A stretch of DNA of 64,000 nucleotides from Sipunculus nudus (Eukaryota; Annelida; Sipuncula; Golfingiida; Sipunculidae). The notes beneath the pieces are model-generated. The model was not told the origin of the DNA and ran no database searches. It saw nothing but the letters and a program-made list of their open reading frames with translations. A program made the translations under genes and the position numbers. Location: NCBI GenBank assembly GCA_026874595.1, contig CM049312.1, positions 71,702,929 through 71,766,928 on the forward strand, read 5' to 3'. Below are positions 1 through 10,846 of the stretch, piece after piece; position 1 is the stretch's first letter, and the number at the start of each line of letters is the position of its first letter.

Positions 1-195
1 AACCGCATTTATATATTTTATACATTTCATTTTAGTGTGGATATGGTGTGATTGAAGATGACCGTAAACAAAGAAAATGTCTTAGAGACCATTGTATTTT
101 ACATGCCATCGTATATTTTCCCTTTAAATTTGAGACCTAATTTAATGAAAACATTTATCAATAAAAATTTGATGTTTAAGATCATATTTTATATA

Positions 196-615
196 TCATG
201 CGAATGAAAATGAACGCTGACAATTTTTACGTTATCGTATTATAGACGCCATCGTCTGCATCCACCCTTCAGAAAGACGCCTAATGACAAGTCATGAATA
301 TGATTCACTTTTTATTAAATATTTCCATAAAAAAGAGTCCCCATTTTATAATAAACATGTTCAGATAAATTATATTGTACGTTTGTGCGTATTTTGTGCG
401 AATGAGGGTCTTTTCATATCGTGCGAATGAAAATGAACGCTGATCATATAGACGTTATCGTACTACAGACGCGATCGAATGCATCGTCCCTTCAGAAAGA
501 CGCCTTTGACAAGTCATTTTTATTAAATGATTCTATTAAATGGAGACCCAATTTAATAATAATTATGTAATGTTTTAGATTATATTGTTGGGTTTTGCGT
601 CTTTCGTGCGAATGA
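196..615. repeat. Two-copy tandem repeat, period ~222 bp
   Basis: Two diverged direct copies begin with 'GTGCGAATGAAAATGAACGC'-like sequence at about 199 and 421. Both continue through 'TTCAGAAAGACGCC' and end with 'TGTGCGAATGAGG'-like sequence. A more decayed partial copy may precede them at 60-190. No coding potential is visible. Confidence 0.7.
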
Positions 616-620
616 GGTTC

Positions 621-1105
621 TTTGTTTCATTTACCTAGCAAATTAAATTAAAAAAAAACAAATGGTCAGGTGTAGTTTCAATTATATAAAAAGTTATGTA
701 AAGTTGATTATATTTTCCATTATACTATCATTCCTTAATATACAATATATAGTTAAAATTAAAGAACTTGAAGCAATGAAATCATGTTCATAATAGGATA
801 AAATAGTCAACATCAAAGAAAAACTACCCCATTATCGGGGTATCCCTTTAATTAAATGATCAATCGGATTACCAGGCTCTAGCTGACACTGTACCGAGGA
901 ATGGTTTATTGTTAAAACAACATCATTTGATCACTGATCCTTGTCCGGTTGAGAATATTTGACTGCTTTTCAAAGCTGCATAAAATACAATTCTAAACTG
1001 ATATTTACGGGAAATTTTAAATATAACCTAGATTAAATGGGGGATCAAATATATCATACTAAAATTATATATTTATTTAAACCTTTAAATTCTTATTATT
1101 TGATT

Positions 1106-1167
<62 letters not shown>

Positions 1168-2639
1168 AATACATGTATTAATTTAAAAACTTGATGAAAC
1201 ATTAGTAATATATATAAGAGATTGCATAGTCAATAATCTTGTTAATAGAAAATTCAATAAGACTTCCCTAGCCAATTACATACTTGGGTCTCTTTTATTG
1301 TTAAAACATAAATTATAGTCTCTAGTTAATCGAAATAATATTTCATATTTCACCACATTCACCACATATAGAATTCATACATGAATCACACAAGAATAAA
1401 TGTATTGCCATTTCACACTTATAAACTTACCAGATATTGATAGACGCCTTGGAAATAATGCTGTTCAGATAAAGCCTCATGTCATTAGACAGGCGCTATT
1501 AGTAGAATATATTGTGTGCCCTCTAATTATTTATTTAAAGATACAAATCCAAATAAAGATCAAACAAGTTCATATTCTCATAAATGGAAAGACTTTTTTT
1601 AAATGTTTGCTTTCAGTTGAACGGTGTATTTCCAGATGGACTATATCGCTATGATAAAAAGTGTTCCACAAAGCGTCTCTCTCTCCCTTTCTCCCTCTCT
1701 CTCTGTCATTGTATAGAGAAATTGAACATGATATATACACAGAAGAGTCGGATCACTGCCGATGGGACACGCCTATTTGACACGTGGCTGTATTTATTTT
1801 TTCCTATATACATTTACAGAACACCTGAAGTAATGGCTTCTTTTAAATAATTAAAAAAAAAATCTGTTATAAAATCTTTTTTTTAACTGAGATGTTGTTG
1901 TTTCTACAGTCAAACAAGGCCAAGGAAATCAGGGCTTGTGTATCTCATTTTCCCATCATCCAGGTCCGAATGCACTGACGCCAAAATTACCCCTCCAAGC
2001 AGTCCCAAATAACCATTTGGACAACATATGTCTTTAATTGGCCACAGATTTATACATATTTGACTGATACCGATAATATTGTGTGAGATTATGCTAAACA
2101 TACATATTAATCACACAATAGGTTTCTTTTAAGGTCTCTTGCCATAACGGCTACAGCCAACAAGAGCAGACCAAATCATTAATTTCTCTCCTTCAGGTTC
2201 AGTGCTTGGTGACCTTAGGTCATGTAAACAAATAGGACCACGTGACCAATAGGGTCATCGGTAACTTTGCCAGATGGCGCTACGTGTCTTTACACTGTTC
2301 TTAATTTAACAGATACTTAAATTAATCATGTAGTCTCGTACTAATTTAAAATAATTAATTTGAACCAACGCAAATATTACTCGTCTAAGCATCATTGCCA
2401 GTTTGATTGCGACTTTTGTTTCATAATGAGTTTCATCCTGTGAATGTTGGTACACAGGACACCAATGAATTAAATGTAGTTTAACCTACTGTCTCTTTTG
2501 CACAATCTAACATTAAGATCATACTTTTAGGGATCATTTCTATAGTATGTTTCGCAAGGAAATCAGACAAAACTGATTCCGACCCACAAACCACGATGAG
2601 GAGTTGAAGCATTTCCTTCTGAGCGTGAAGCGGATGTTG
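621..2639. other. AT-rich non-coding DNA
   Basis: I see no gene here. Short open frames at 1400-1850 have low-complexity, hydrophobic translations without domain motifs and contain a (TC)n run near 1677-1704. The only clear feature is the (AT)n tract listed separately. Confidence 0.6.
1108..1165. repeat. (AT)n microsatellite
   Basis: This is an uninterrupted AT dinucleotide run of about 58 bp. Confidence 0.95.
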
Positions 2640-2720
2640 GGTGTTTTCCCTCTGGGGGAAACTTGTCCTCCATCATTGAGGAACGTTCCTCTCCCCATCA
2701 GGGGAAAGGAGGGAGGAAAT
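2640..2720. other. Cluster of short palindromes
   Basis: A GC-richer stretch contains the perfect palindrome GAGGAACGTTCCTC and two small hairpins, TTTCCCTCTGGGGGAAA and CCCCATCAGGGG. It lies between AT-rich flanks. The function is unknown; it could be the end of a decayed mobile element. Confidence 0.4.
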
Positions 2721-2907
2721 GCAATCTGAGTGGTTCTATAAAAATTTAAAAGTAATAATTAAATAAACCAAAGTAAATTCGATGTAGGTAGAGGTTTACA
2801 GGTTAGGACACATTCGACCAAAGACAATGCCAGAATCTTAATGAAAAGTTTATTTGTGTTGCATGTGCATGGAGGAAATGCATGGTGAGTGCGTTTCTTA
2901 TGAATTG

Positions 2908-3138
2908 AAAAGACAATAGTCATTTAAACTTTTCATGTTAAATAATGGTAATTTGATTGTAAATAATGAGAACACTTTAAATTATGAACACAAAAGATAA
3001 GTAATTAAAATTCTTAAGTTATGGCAGTTTGATTGTTAAGAATTGGAACACTTTAAAATATTAATTCAAAAGACAATTGTCATTTAAACTTCTTAAGTCA
3101 AGTAATTGTATAGCTTGGTGATTAATAATTAGGACACT
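2908..3138. repeat. Three degenerate ~80-bp direct repeats
   Basis: Three units share the order 'AAAGACAAT.GTCATTTAAACTT', a 'TTTGATTGTTAA'-like segment and 'GGAACACTTTAAAA', at about 2910, 2992 and 3069. The array is bracketed by a related pair, 'CAGAATCTTAATGAAAAG' near 2832 and 'CAGAATCCCAATAAAAC' near 3182. This suggests a decayed repeat element rather than a gene. Confidence 0.55.
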
Positions 3139-3590
3139 ATAAAAAGCAGACTGCAATTAAAGACCACAACCTCGATCCGCCAGAATCCCAATAAAACTTT
3201 CATTTCTGTTACTCAATTTGGCCGACCGGTAACCAAAAGGCTTAAGCACAGGCGGTTAACGTGTAGAGCCACAAATATTAATGAATAGATCCGGCACGCT
3301 GCAACAACAACAAAAAAATTGCCAGACCTCACATCTGTATTGCATCCATCATAGTTATCCAGAAAACCTAAAAAAATCGAATGAATTATTCTTTGGGTAA
3401 TCCCCTAATGATCTATAAAATATAATAAAAATATATGTTCCAAACCTTTGGCTTGGTAAAATTACCAACAGACAAACAAGTCAAACGACCGATGAAAGAA
3501 TAAAGCACAAGTCGCCATCTGGCGGAGGCATAATTTTTTAAAGAAACTAAATATAAGTAACAATTTTATAATTAGAGTCAAACAAAGCGT

Positions 3591-3594
3591 AAAA
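3591..3594 (-). terminator. Pol III oligo-T terminator of tRNA-Ser(UGA)
   Basis: A run of four T on the minus strand lies three bases past the tRNA 3' end, as expected for RNA polymerase III termination. Confidence 0.75.
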
Positions 3595-3597
3595 TAA

Positions 3598-3679
3598 CGC
3601 AGCCTGCAGGATTCGAACCTGCGCGTGCAGAGCACATTGGATTTCAAGTCCAACGCCTTAACCACTCGGCCAAGACTGC
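3598..3679 (-). tRNA. tRNA-Ser (anticodon UGA)
   Basis: The minus strand folds as a type II tRNA of 82 nt. The 7-bp acceptor stem is GCAGTCT/AGGCTGC with discriminator G. The A box is TGGCCGAGTGG, and the anticodon loop CTTGAAA gives anticodon TGA, decoding UCA. A long variable arm and the B box GGTTCGAATCC follow. No intron and no encoded CCA are present, as expected for a eukaryotic nuclear gene. It is transcribed away from the second tRNA-Ser about 650 bp downstream on the plus strand. One G-T pair in the acceptor is tolerable, so I expect it to be functional. Confidence 0.97.
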
Positions 3680-4145
3680 CTTATGTATCGTGTGAATATA
3701 CACCTTTATGGAGTGTACGGGCCGTGAGATGAAAGGTCATTCGTCTTTGCTTTCTCCGGGTCACCAGGTGCAAAACTAACATGAACGAACAGATGTTTCT
3801 CGATTTATCGATCCACCTATATGCATTGTCCGGCCATACATATGTTTCGGATTTCTGTAATAATAACTCAGCACTCTACATTGTATCTATAGATGTAGGG
3901 CTAGATAATGACATAAAATTACCACTCGCACATGGGACAATAGCAAATCTAAAAATAACATGAATCATGTCATGATCCACCAAATAGCAAATGTAAAGAA
4001 ACATGATCCTCTTATTACTTACTTAATTACTGTTATATAATATACTGTCAGATGTTATCATTTATTAGCGATTTTACGTTGAGTCATGTAATATCGCTTT
4101 AAAATATGGATTAATTTCATTCTACAGATATTAAGCACTATTTTT

Positions 4146-4146
<1 letters not shown>

Positions 4147-4209
<63 letters not shown>
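4147..4209. repeat. (AT)n microsatellite
   Basis: This is an AT run of about 62 bp between the two tRNA-Ser genes. Confidence 0.95.
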
Positions 4210-4212
<3 letters not shown>

Positions 4213-4324
4213 TTCGACACCTTTCAAGAAGACCGCTTTTTCCCGACCATACCTACATACATAAATATATACATACTTTGTCGCGTGTGTATGTGTGCAC
4301 ATGTCGGGGTAAATATATATCAAG

Positions 4325-4406
4325 GCAGTCGTGGCCGAGTGGTTAAGGCGATAGACTAGAAATCTATTGGGCTCTGCCCGCGCAGGTTCGAATCCTGCCG
4401 ACTGCG
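4325..4406 (+). tRNA. tRNA-Ser (anticodon AGA)
   Basis: This is a type II tRNA of 82 nt. The acceptor stem GCAGTCG/CGACTGC is perfectly paired, with discriminator G. The A box TGGCCGAGTGG is at 4332-4342 and the B box GGTTCGAATCC at 4385-4395. The anticodon loop CTAGAAA gives AGA, read as IGA and decoding UCU, UCC and UCA. The variable arm is long, with no intron and no encoded CCA. The body is close to the serine tRNA at 3598-3679, so the two probably arose by duplication and inversion followed by anticodon divergence. Confidence 0.97.
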
Positions 4407-4408
4407 CA

Positions 4409-4413
4409 TTTTT
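4409..4413 (+). terminator. Pol III oligo-T terminator of tRNA-Ser(AGA)
   Basis: Five T residues start two bases after the tRNA 3' end. Confidence 0.8.
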
Positions 4414-4789
4414 CATTCACTTGCAGAAAAATATAATTCACGGATTATGACAATGCGAAAAAAGCAGTTGGTCAGAAAACACAGGTTTACTCTTGAGGGT
4501 ATGGGATGCGCAGTACCATATCTCTACCAGCACAAAAAGTTGCATTCTTCTCACTGCTTAAGGTATATAATACAATACAAATATATCACGCACACCTGCG
4601 CGATGTACCACAAATTCAACAAACCTATCTCAGTTACTTAAATTAATTAACTTAAAAAAAGCCTCCAAAACACTTCGAATATGCGCATACACCTTTGCAG
4701 TTTTTATGTAATTAAGTTAAGTTAGAATTAAAAAAAAAAAACACAAATGGCTATGACGAAATTAGCGATCGCATGTTCGATTTTTTTTT

Positions 4790-5070
4790 TAAGATCGAGA
4801 ACAAGAATAGCTGTCTGGATTGGCTGGTCTCTGCTGCTATGGCCGGTTCCGGTGCTGTGGCCCGCTCGGTGGTTTTGTGGGTGTGAAATAGTGGATGTCC
4901 TTGCTTTCCTCGGTCACCGTTGCGGGTAAAACGGTGGCGGCCCTACGCGACTCCCTGCTTGGCTTGGTGGCATCACGTCTATTATCTCATCAAAATTACG
5001 CATAAGGAGCGCGTAGGGCTATAGTCTAGACTACAGCAACCTGTAGCTGCTCGACAAAGCGAAAAAAAAA
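4790..5070. other. GC/CpG-rich island with inverted repeat, possible decayed exon
   Basis: This stretch is clearly richer in G, C and CpG than its flanks. GCCCTACGCG (about 4940) is repeated inverted as CGCGTAGGGC (about 5011), and a TAGTCTAGACTA palindrome follows near 5023. On the minus strand an ATG at 5001-5003 opens 29 codons ending at a TGA (4914-4916). The same frame then stays open for about 60 more codons, with basic and polar composition. I recognise no protein family. It could be a CpG-island 5' exon, a pseudogene or a mobile-element end. Confidence 0.3.
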
Positions 5071-7319
5071 AATCTTCAGTCAGTCAAAACACGTTTTCGG
5101 ACAACTGTTGAAATAAACAGAACATCATTCCATTGCAATTTCAGGCAACTTTAAATTAATTCAAATGGAACCCAGGAAACGGATTAAAATTTATTATTTA
5201 TTACTGCTATAAAACCTTCACCGCAACCATATTATGTGTTAAAAACGCGCTAGTTTTATAAACCCGTTTGCTTTATGGTAATTTAAATGATGCTATTTTA
5301 GCTATGTTATGTTCAAGTGGAATTGTAGTGATTATGACACTTTTTTGTGTTGTGGAATTAATTTAATTCGTAACAGAATTTTTATTTGAAGCTTGATCGA
5401 AAAAAAAACAAGTTGTCTCAACAATCCTACGATCCCAAAATGGAAGAACAAGGTTTGTTTCGAGTGTAGTTATGACCTCTGGCGGAAGGGCGGACTTGCT
5501 ACTTCTTTATGGCCTATTCATATCACAGGTTATGTTATATTTTCACGATAATTAGAACAGCAGAAACTTATAATCAGCGCTCTTCGTGCTCAGAAATTAT
5601 TTTAGGAATATAACAGAACATTTGTAAAACTAATTTCAAAGCCACATTATTATGAATAGCTTTGATATGAATGCATGCTCGCTGAAATTCTGTTACTCAT
5701 AGTTATGCCTATTTACTCTTAAAGAAAACTTTAAAGTTCAGAACTGCACAAATCCAGAATTACAACTACACACTTTCTGTTTACGAATCACAAAAAGGGA
5801 AATGCATATCAAAATATAAATCCTGTCGTTTCAAATCTGTTGAGAAACCCATTATCAATGAACGGTTCCGATTGTTATTTGGGGTTAGTAATAAGTCACA
5901 TATGCTTCTTGAAACTATGTTTAAACTAAATATATCACCACATAACCGGGATGAGGAGTGCCCCCCCCCCCCCCCCCCCCCCATGCTTCTGTTCAATACG
6001 GAGTGTTTTTTCTTCACGGATTGTACAAAGTTAAAATGCATAAATACAAAAATGTCCCCGAAGCAGATTCACACAACAGATATCGAGACAAACATACAGG
6101 GGCGTCAATATATAGGAGGGATGGAGGGTATGTCCCCCCCCCCCCAACACACACTTTTTAGCAAGGGGGATGTTGATGTATTAAGCCCCTCCCCTCCACT
6201 AATCAGAGAATAATATTTTTATACAATGTAACTGAATTATATGAATGAATAGAATTATAGATTTTGGTTCCATTTGTGAGTTTACTATGAAATATAATAG
6301 ATCTAAACCATGTTTAGGATTAACTTTTACCAGAAACATAATAGCTTTTATCAAAAACCTTATACTTTATTTTAATAATTTGAAATGTGATAAATTATAT
6401 ACATGTACATAACAAAATGGGGGCTCGTCCGGGATGGTAAACTTTTTGGCCCAGGGAATAAGCTCACCATATTATGACTCCTGGGATAATTAGTCTTGTT
6501 CTGATAGCAGAACCCCCCCCCCCCCCCCGGAAGATAAATTAACTCCACTGCAAACATATAGTGCAATATGCATGGGTCAAATATACGATATAGTGATAAT
6601 AATTAAAGGAAAGTAAATGTTAGACTCTATGCTAAGGCTAAATTTCACGGAAGTTAAATAAATACTTAGGCCTAGTATGTCTCTGCTCGCTCAATGATGA
6701 TCAATTAGTAACATGACCCCGAAATACAAATGTTTCCTGCACAACTGTGGTCACCGTACTCAGCGTCCAATAGCAATGGCAATACAATATCCTACTACGC
6801 CTAGTATTTTTTACGGTTTTCGTCGAATAGGATGGAGTAAACAGCTTAAATTAAATTTTCAGTGCAAATGATATTAGAATATTTGAGGATAAAATGTTAG
6901 ACCTAATCAAAGAGCTTAAATAATGGTTTACACAGTGCAAACAATGTGCATTTTCAGAGAGGGTAGAAAGAGTGTTCTCTGATGAACATATAGTTCAGGC
7001 TGAAAAGAGGTATCGAAAAGCAAGCGACTTTGGTTAGTGATAACTGCTGTTGGTTTACCGACAAGTGAACATAATAATAATCCCTTTGATGCTCAGGTCT
7101 TTTCAAAAATAATTTTTCTTGAAAGAGTGAATAGTCTTACTTGGACTGTGAACCAGTAAAGTGTACATGTATATTGCATTTATGACTACCTGCCAGCTTT
7201 ATGTACTTTCTTCTGTCTGTATGTACACCTGTCATACATGTGTCAGTCTCTCCTAGGCCCAAAAAAGTAAGGTTTTGTACTCAGGCACTTTTTTCATAAC
7301 TCAATGCAGTCGAGCGATT
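5071..7319. other. Non-coding DNA with poly-C/poly-G tracts
   Basis: No gene is seen. The stretch contains long cytosine homopolymers at about 5961-5982, 6137-6146 and 6511-6528. Proline- or glycine-rich open frames here are artefacts of those tracts. Confidence 0.6.
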
Positions 7320-8440
7320 TTTAGCTCAGCTGACTGTAAATCATCGATCTGAGCTATATCGATCACCCTTTTTCATGGCGTCCGCCCTGCCGCCCGTCCG
7401 TTAACATAGCACAAATCGTAACTGTTAGACCTAGAAACTTCTAACTGTACGTCCAGGGAGGTCCTAGGCATTTCTCCTTGGAAACCTGAAATTAGATCAT
7501 GGTGACCTATATTTTGTGACCTACAGGCCGAAAACATTATTTTGAGCACCCAGACAGACGGGGCACAAATTGTAACCACTTGGCCTAGAATCCCCTACCG
7601 TGACAAATTAGTAGGTCCCAGGCAAATGTCCTTAGAAACCTGAAATAAGGTCACTGTGACCTATATTCTGCGACCTATAGGTAAAAGATGTCTTATGAAC
7701 ACCTTGAATGTCAGAAGGGGACAAATCGTATCTTTTAGGCCTAGAATCTTCAAACACAATATCCTAGGAGGTTCTTGGTATATCTCCTTGGAAACCTGAT
7801 GACCCATATCTTGTGACCTACAGGCCAAAAACAGGATTTTGAGTGCCCAGAAAGTCAGACAGGGCATAAATTGTATCTGTTAGGCTAAGAATCTTCTAAT
7901 ATAAATTGTGAGACATCCTTCGCAAATGTCCTTAGAAACATGAAATTAGGTCACCATGACCTATATTCTGTGACTTATGGGCCAAAAAAATGGTTTTGAG
8001 CATCCAGACAGTCAGACGGGGCAAATTATGTATTCATTAGACCAAGAATCTTCTGTTATTTATGGTGACCTTTATTCTGCAACATATTGTAAAAAAGAAG
8101 TCTTATGAGCACCATGAGTAGCAAAAATCGTGTCTGTTAAGTCCAGAATCTTCTAACACAAAAAGCCAGGGAGGTTCTAGGCACAGATCTGTGGAGACCT
8201 GATATTAGGTCATGGTGACCTATATTTTGCAACTTCGGCATAAAAATGATTTTGCGCACCCAGACAGATAGGGCACAAATTGTTTCCATTAGGCCTAGGA
8301 TATTCTACAGCAGGTATAGGTAAATCTTTTCAGAAACCAGAAATTATGCCATGGTGCACAGGCTTCATTCTATGCGCTATAAGCAAGAAACTATGAATTT
8401 GAGCATCCAGACAGACAAGGTAAAAATTGTTTCTAGAAAC
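7320..8440. repeat. Dispersed repeat family A with internal ~150-bp units
   Basis: It starts with TAGCTCAGCTGACTGTAA, then a GTCCG-rich stretch, then about seven degenerate units of ~150 bp. Each unit carries 'GGGCACAAATTGTAACC', 'TAGAATCTTC', 'CTTGGAAACCTGAAAT' and a 'GGTCA...TGACC' palindrome. Related copies lie near 16.1-17.4, 52.3-53.1, 57.2-57.5, 60.0-60.7, 62.1-62.3 and 63.1-63.6 kb. No protein is encoded. The moderate copy number and shared ends suggest a non-autonomous mobile element. Confidence 0.75.
7648..7662. promoter_or_regulatory. Perfect IR3 nuclear-receptor-like palindrome
   Basis: The sequence AGGTCACTGTGACCT fits the consensus AGGTCA-n3-TGACCT (estrogen response element type). 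Sister sites in the same repeat are AGGTCACCATGACCT at 7948-7962 and AGGTCATGGTGACCT at 8207-8221. Binding is an inference; the motif itself is seen. Confidence 0.35.
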
Positions 8441-8986
8441 ATGAACCTTACCGTATTAACGCGTGTGTAAGACCCCATGTATAAGACGACCCCCAAATTC
8501 AAGTCTCTAATTTGGTACAAATTATTTTTTTAGCATTTTGAAGCTGCCAGCTACTGAGGATAACTATGTCAGCATAATGATTACTTTAAAACTGATGATT
8601 GAAATGGAAATGTGTAATATTTGATTCCTAAAATGGTCAGTGGTATATTTTTTATGATTCTACAAGTGAAAAAAGGAATGTAAGAAAGGTATGGAGCAGA
8701 CCAAAACATAATTTATTAAACATACCAAAGAATGTGTATTATACAACAATTCAAATGAATATCATAAGAGACAACAGAGGGTCAATTTTAGGGCCAAAAT
8801 TTTTGCCTTATATGTTTGTCTCGTTCTCGTGTCTGTCTCGTGCCTGTATGACTCCCAATCATTCTGTCACTCTTGTGCTTGCCTACCAATCCACTGTGCC
8901 TGTTTGTCCCTATTATGCCTGCCTAGGTTTATTTCGTGCATGTGTTTCTCTCACTCGTGCCTGTCTGTCCTTCTCGTCAAGTAATT

Positions 8987-9024
<38 letters not shown>

Positions 9025-9644
9025 GTGCCTATCTGCCGTGCTTGTCTCTCGTATACCTGTTTTGTGATCTCTCTGCCTCACTCCCATGAATTTCGGTTGT
9101 CCAGGTGTAATATACACTAATTCGTTTCATAAAGTCAACCCTAGTCATAGAAAGCCTTGATAACACGGCCACATTAAAAGTAATGTTCTACCAATTCTGA
9201 AAACAGAAAACATGTGCGAGCGAGCCAATCCCTTTTTTAAATTATCGAGCGTAACACAATACTTGTAATTGTGCAAACTTGTCAGAAAACATTCTTAAAA
9301 CCCTGTGTGTAATCAACACAAAATTAAGTCCATTTTACGTACCTGTAAGAATTATCCTATATGCAATCTCCACAGGAACAAAACTAGCAACATTACAGAG
9401 GATCTCATTCTGTTAAAAACAAACTAATCCACGAAAAACCACTGTTAATAACCATTTTCTTTTGGAGTAACAGTTGCGATTGTGTGAAAAATCATAGAAT
9501 AACTATTTTGGTGTGTGAATCATTGTGGAAGAAGTACTTTCTCAGTTGTCAATTATGTAATCCCATGGAATAATTACTATTGCTGTGGTCTAACAATTGT
9601 GCCTTAATTATATAACCGTTACGCCAGTGATCGTTTCTATTCGA
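8441..9644. repeat. Low-complexity and non-coding DNA with (TC)n
   Basis: At 8820-9060 a diverged 'TCGTGCCTGTCTGTC'-type simple repeat includes a (TC)n run at 8988-9021. A cysteine-rich open frame over this part is a product of the repeat. The motif near 8455 (ACCGTATTAACGCGTGTGTAAGACC) resembles ends of some inverted-repeat elements, but I found no partner end. The rest shows no feature. Confidence 0.5.
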
Positions 9645-9881
9645 AACGAATCTCTTTGTTTGGGCACTGTGGGACGACCGGGACTACTTGTCTCAACTGT
9701 CAAACTTAAAAATCAAAATTTGTTATATGTCAAAGAAACACATTTGTTTAAATACCACATGCGCATCCTTACAAAATGTAACTTTGTTGTGTTCATTATC
9801 GTCTTACTCACATTTACACCTACGCGGCTGGTGTATATAGAAGACCCGGGGCAATGTAGGGGCTACATTTTGATTCCAGCC
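9645..9881 (+). repeat. Diverged upstream copy (copy 0) of the ~1.28-kb tandem unit
   Basis: Segments such as 'GTGGGACG.CC....ACTA', 'TTGTCTCAACTGTC' and 'ATTTGTTA.AT.TCA' occur in the same order as in 11,530-11,800, with many substitutions and gaps. As in the later copies, the segment leads into the 30-bp minisatellite. It is the oldest recognisable member of the array. Confidence 0.55.
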
Positions 9882-10447
9882 ATCCGTAAACAGCAGAGTC
9901 GTGCTCATGTAATCCATAAACAACAGAGTCGTGCTCATGTAATCCATAAACAGCAGAGTCGTGCTCATGTAATCCATAAACAGCAGAGTCGTGCTCATGT
10001 AAACCATAAACAGCAGAGTCATGCTCATGTAATCCATAAACAGCAGAGTCGTGCTCATGTAATCCATAAACAGCAGAGTCGTGCTCATGTAATCCATAAA
10101 CAGCAGAGTCGTGCTCATGTAATCCATAAACAGCAGAGTCGTACTCATGTAATCCATAAACAGCAGAGTCGTACTCATGTGATCCATAAACAGCAGAGTC
10201 GTAATCATGATCCATAAACAGCAGAGTCGTAATCATGTGATCTATAAACAGCAGAGTCGTAATCATGATCCATTAACAGCAGAGTCATAATCATGTGATC
10301 CGTAAACAGCAGAGTCGTAATCATGTGATCCGTAAACAGTAGAGTCGTACTCATGTGATCCGTAAACAGCAGAGTCGTACTCATGTGATCCGTGGACAGT
10401 AGAGTCGTACTCATGTGATCCGTAAACAGCAGAGTCGTACTCATGTG
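9882..10447 (+). repeat. 30-bp minisatellite, 19 units
   Basis: Nineteen units of the type 'ATCCATAAACAGCAGAGTCG' plus 'TGCTCATGTA' can be counted by their AGAGTC cores. Most are 30 bp and two are 28 bp. Unit variants are spatially ordered: 'GTGCTCATGTAATCC' units first, then 'GTAATCATGTGATCC', then 'GTACTCATGTGATCC'. Because 30 is divisible by three, all frames stay open and give a ten-residue peptide repeat on both strands; I treat this as non-coding. Confidence 0.95.
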
Positions 10448-10458
10448 AGCCTGTGTCT

Positions 10459-10837
10459 TTGTCATTCCAACAGACGTCAGGTGCCGCTACCGCTCTGCAC
10501 CTGTACGTCTGTTATTGGACGCCATTTTTCTTAGGAACGGAAGTGTTGTTTGGCATGCGCAAGGAATCCCCCTACTATCCCACCCTGCAATAGACAAGCA
10601 ATAGTGGATTATTTTTGCCATACAAACAAACAATATTGTTTTCTTGTCTTTATTGGGGTCTGCCGGGTCTGTGCAACAGCGACATCCATTCTGGATTCAC
10701 TTCCAGATGCTAGGGGAGTTTCCCTGCGCATGCCTAACGGCACTTCCGTTTTTCAAGATTCTTGAAAAAAATGGCGTCCAATAACAGACGTACTGGTGCA
10801 GAGCTGTAGCGGCACCTGGCGTCTGTTGGAGAGACTA
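10459..10837. mobile_element. Non-autonomous inverted-repeat element, MULE-like, 379 bp
   Basis: The left end (10459 to about 10565) and right end (about 10718-10837) are imperfect inverted repeats of roughly 107-120 bp. They share CCAACAGACG.CAGGTGCCGC, CTCTGCACC.GTACGTCTG and TTATTGGACGCCATTTTT. The insertion is flanked by the 9-bp direct repeat CCTGTGTCT at 10450-10458 and 10838-10846. Tandem-unit copies 2 and 3 carry a single CCTGTGTCT at 12112-12120 and 13394-13402 with no insert, so they show the pre-insertion sequence. Long inverted repeats with a 9-bp target duplication are typical of Mutator-like elements. The interior encodes nothing I recognise. Confidence 0.88.
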
Positions 10838-10846
10838 CCTGTGTCT

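Noticed and set aside
4138-4416. Open frame over the (AT)n tract and tRNA-Ser(AGA)
   Set aside because: It is a shadow of the tRNA and of the poly-Tyr/Ile microsatellite translation.
5781-6213. Proline- and glycine-rich open frames
   Set aside because: They read through poly-C runs and carry no other coding signal.
8450-8520. Possible inverted-repeat end ACCGTATTAACGCGTGTG
   Set aside because: No matching opposite end was found within several kilobases.
8734-9120. Cysteine-rich open frame
   Set aside because: It is generated by a diverged CTGTCTGTC-type simple repeat and a (TC)n run, with no domain pattern.
9882-10447. CRISPR-like regularly spaced repeats
   Set aside because: Repeats are contiguous without unique spacers, and the genome is eukaryotic.
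9804-10465. Long repetitive open frames on both strands over the 30-bp minisatellite
   Set aside because: They result from a unit length divisible by three. Start sites and codon use show no selection, and the same peptide recurs wherever the minisatellite occurs.
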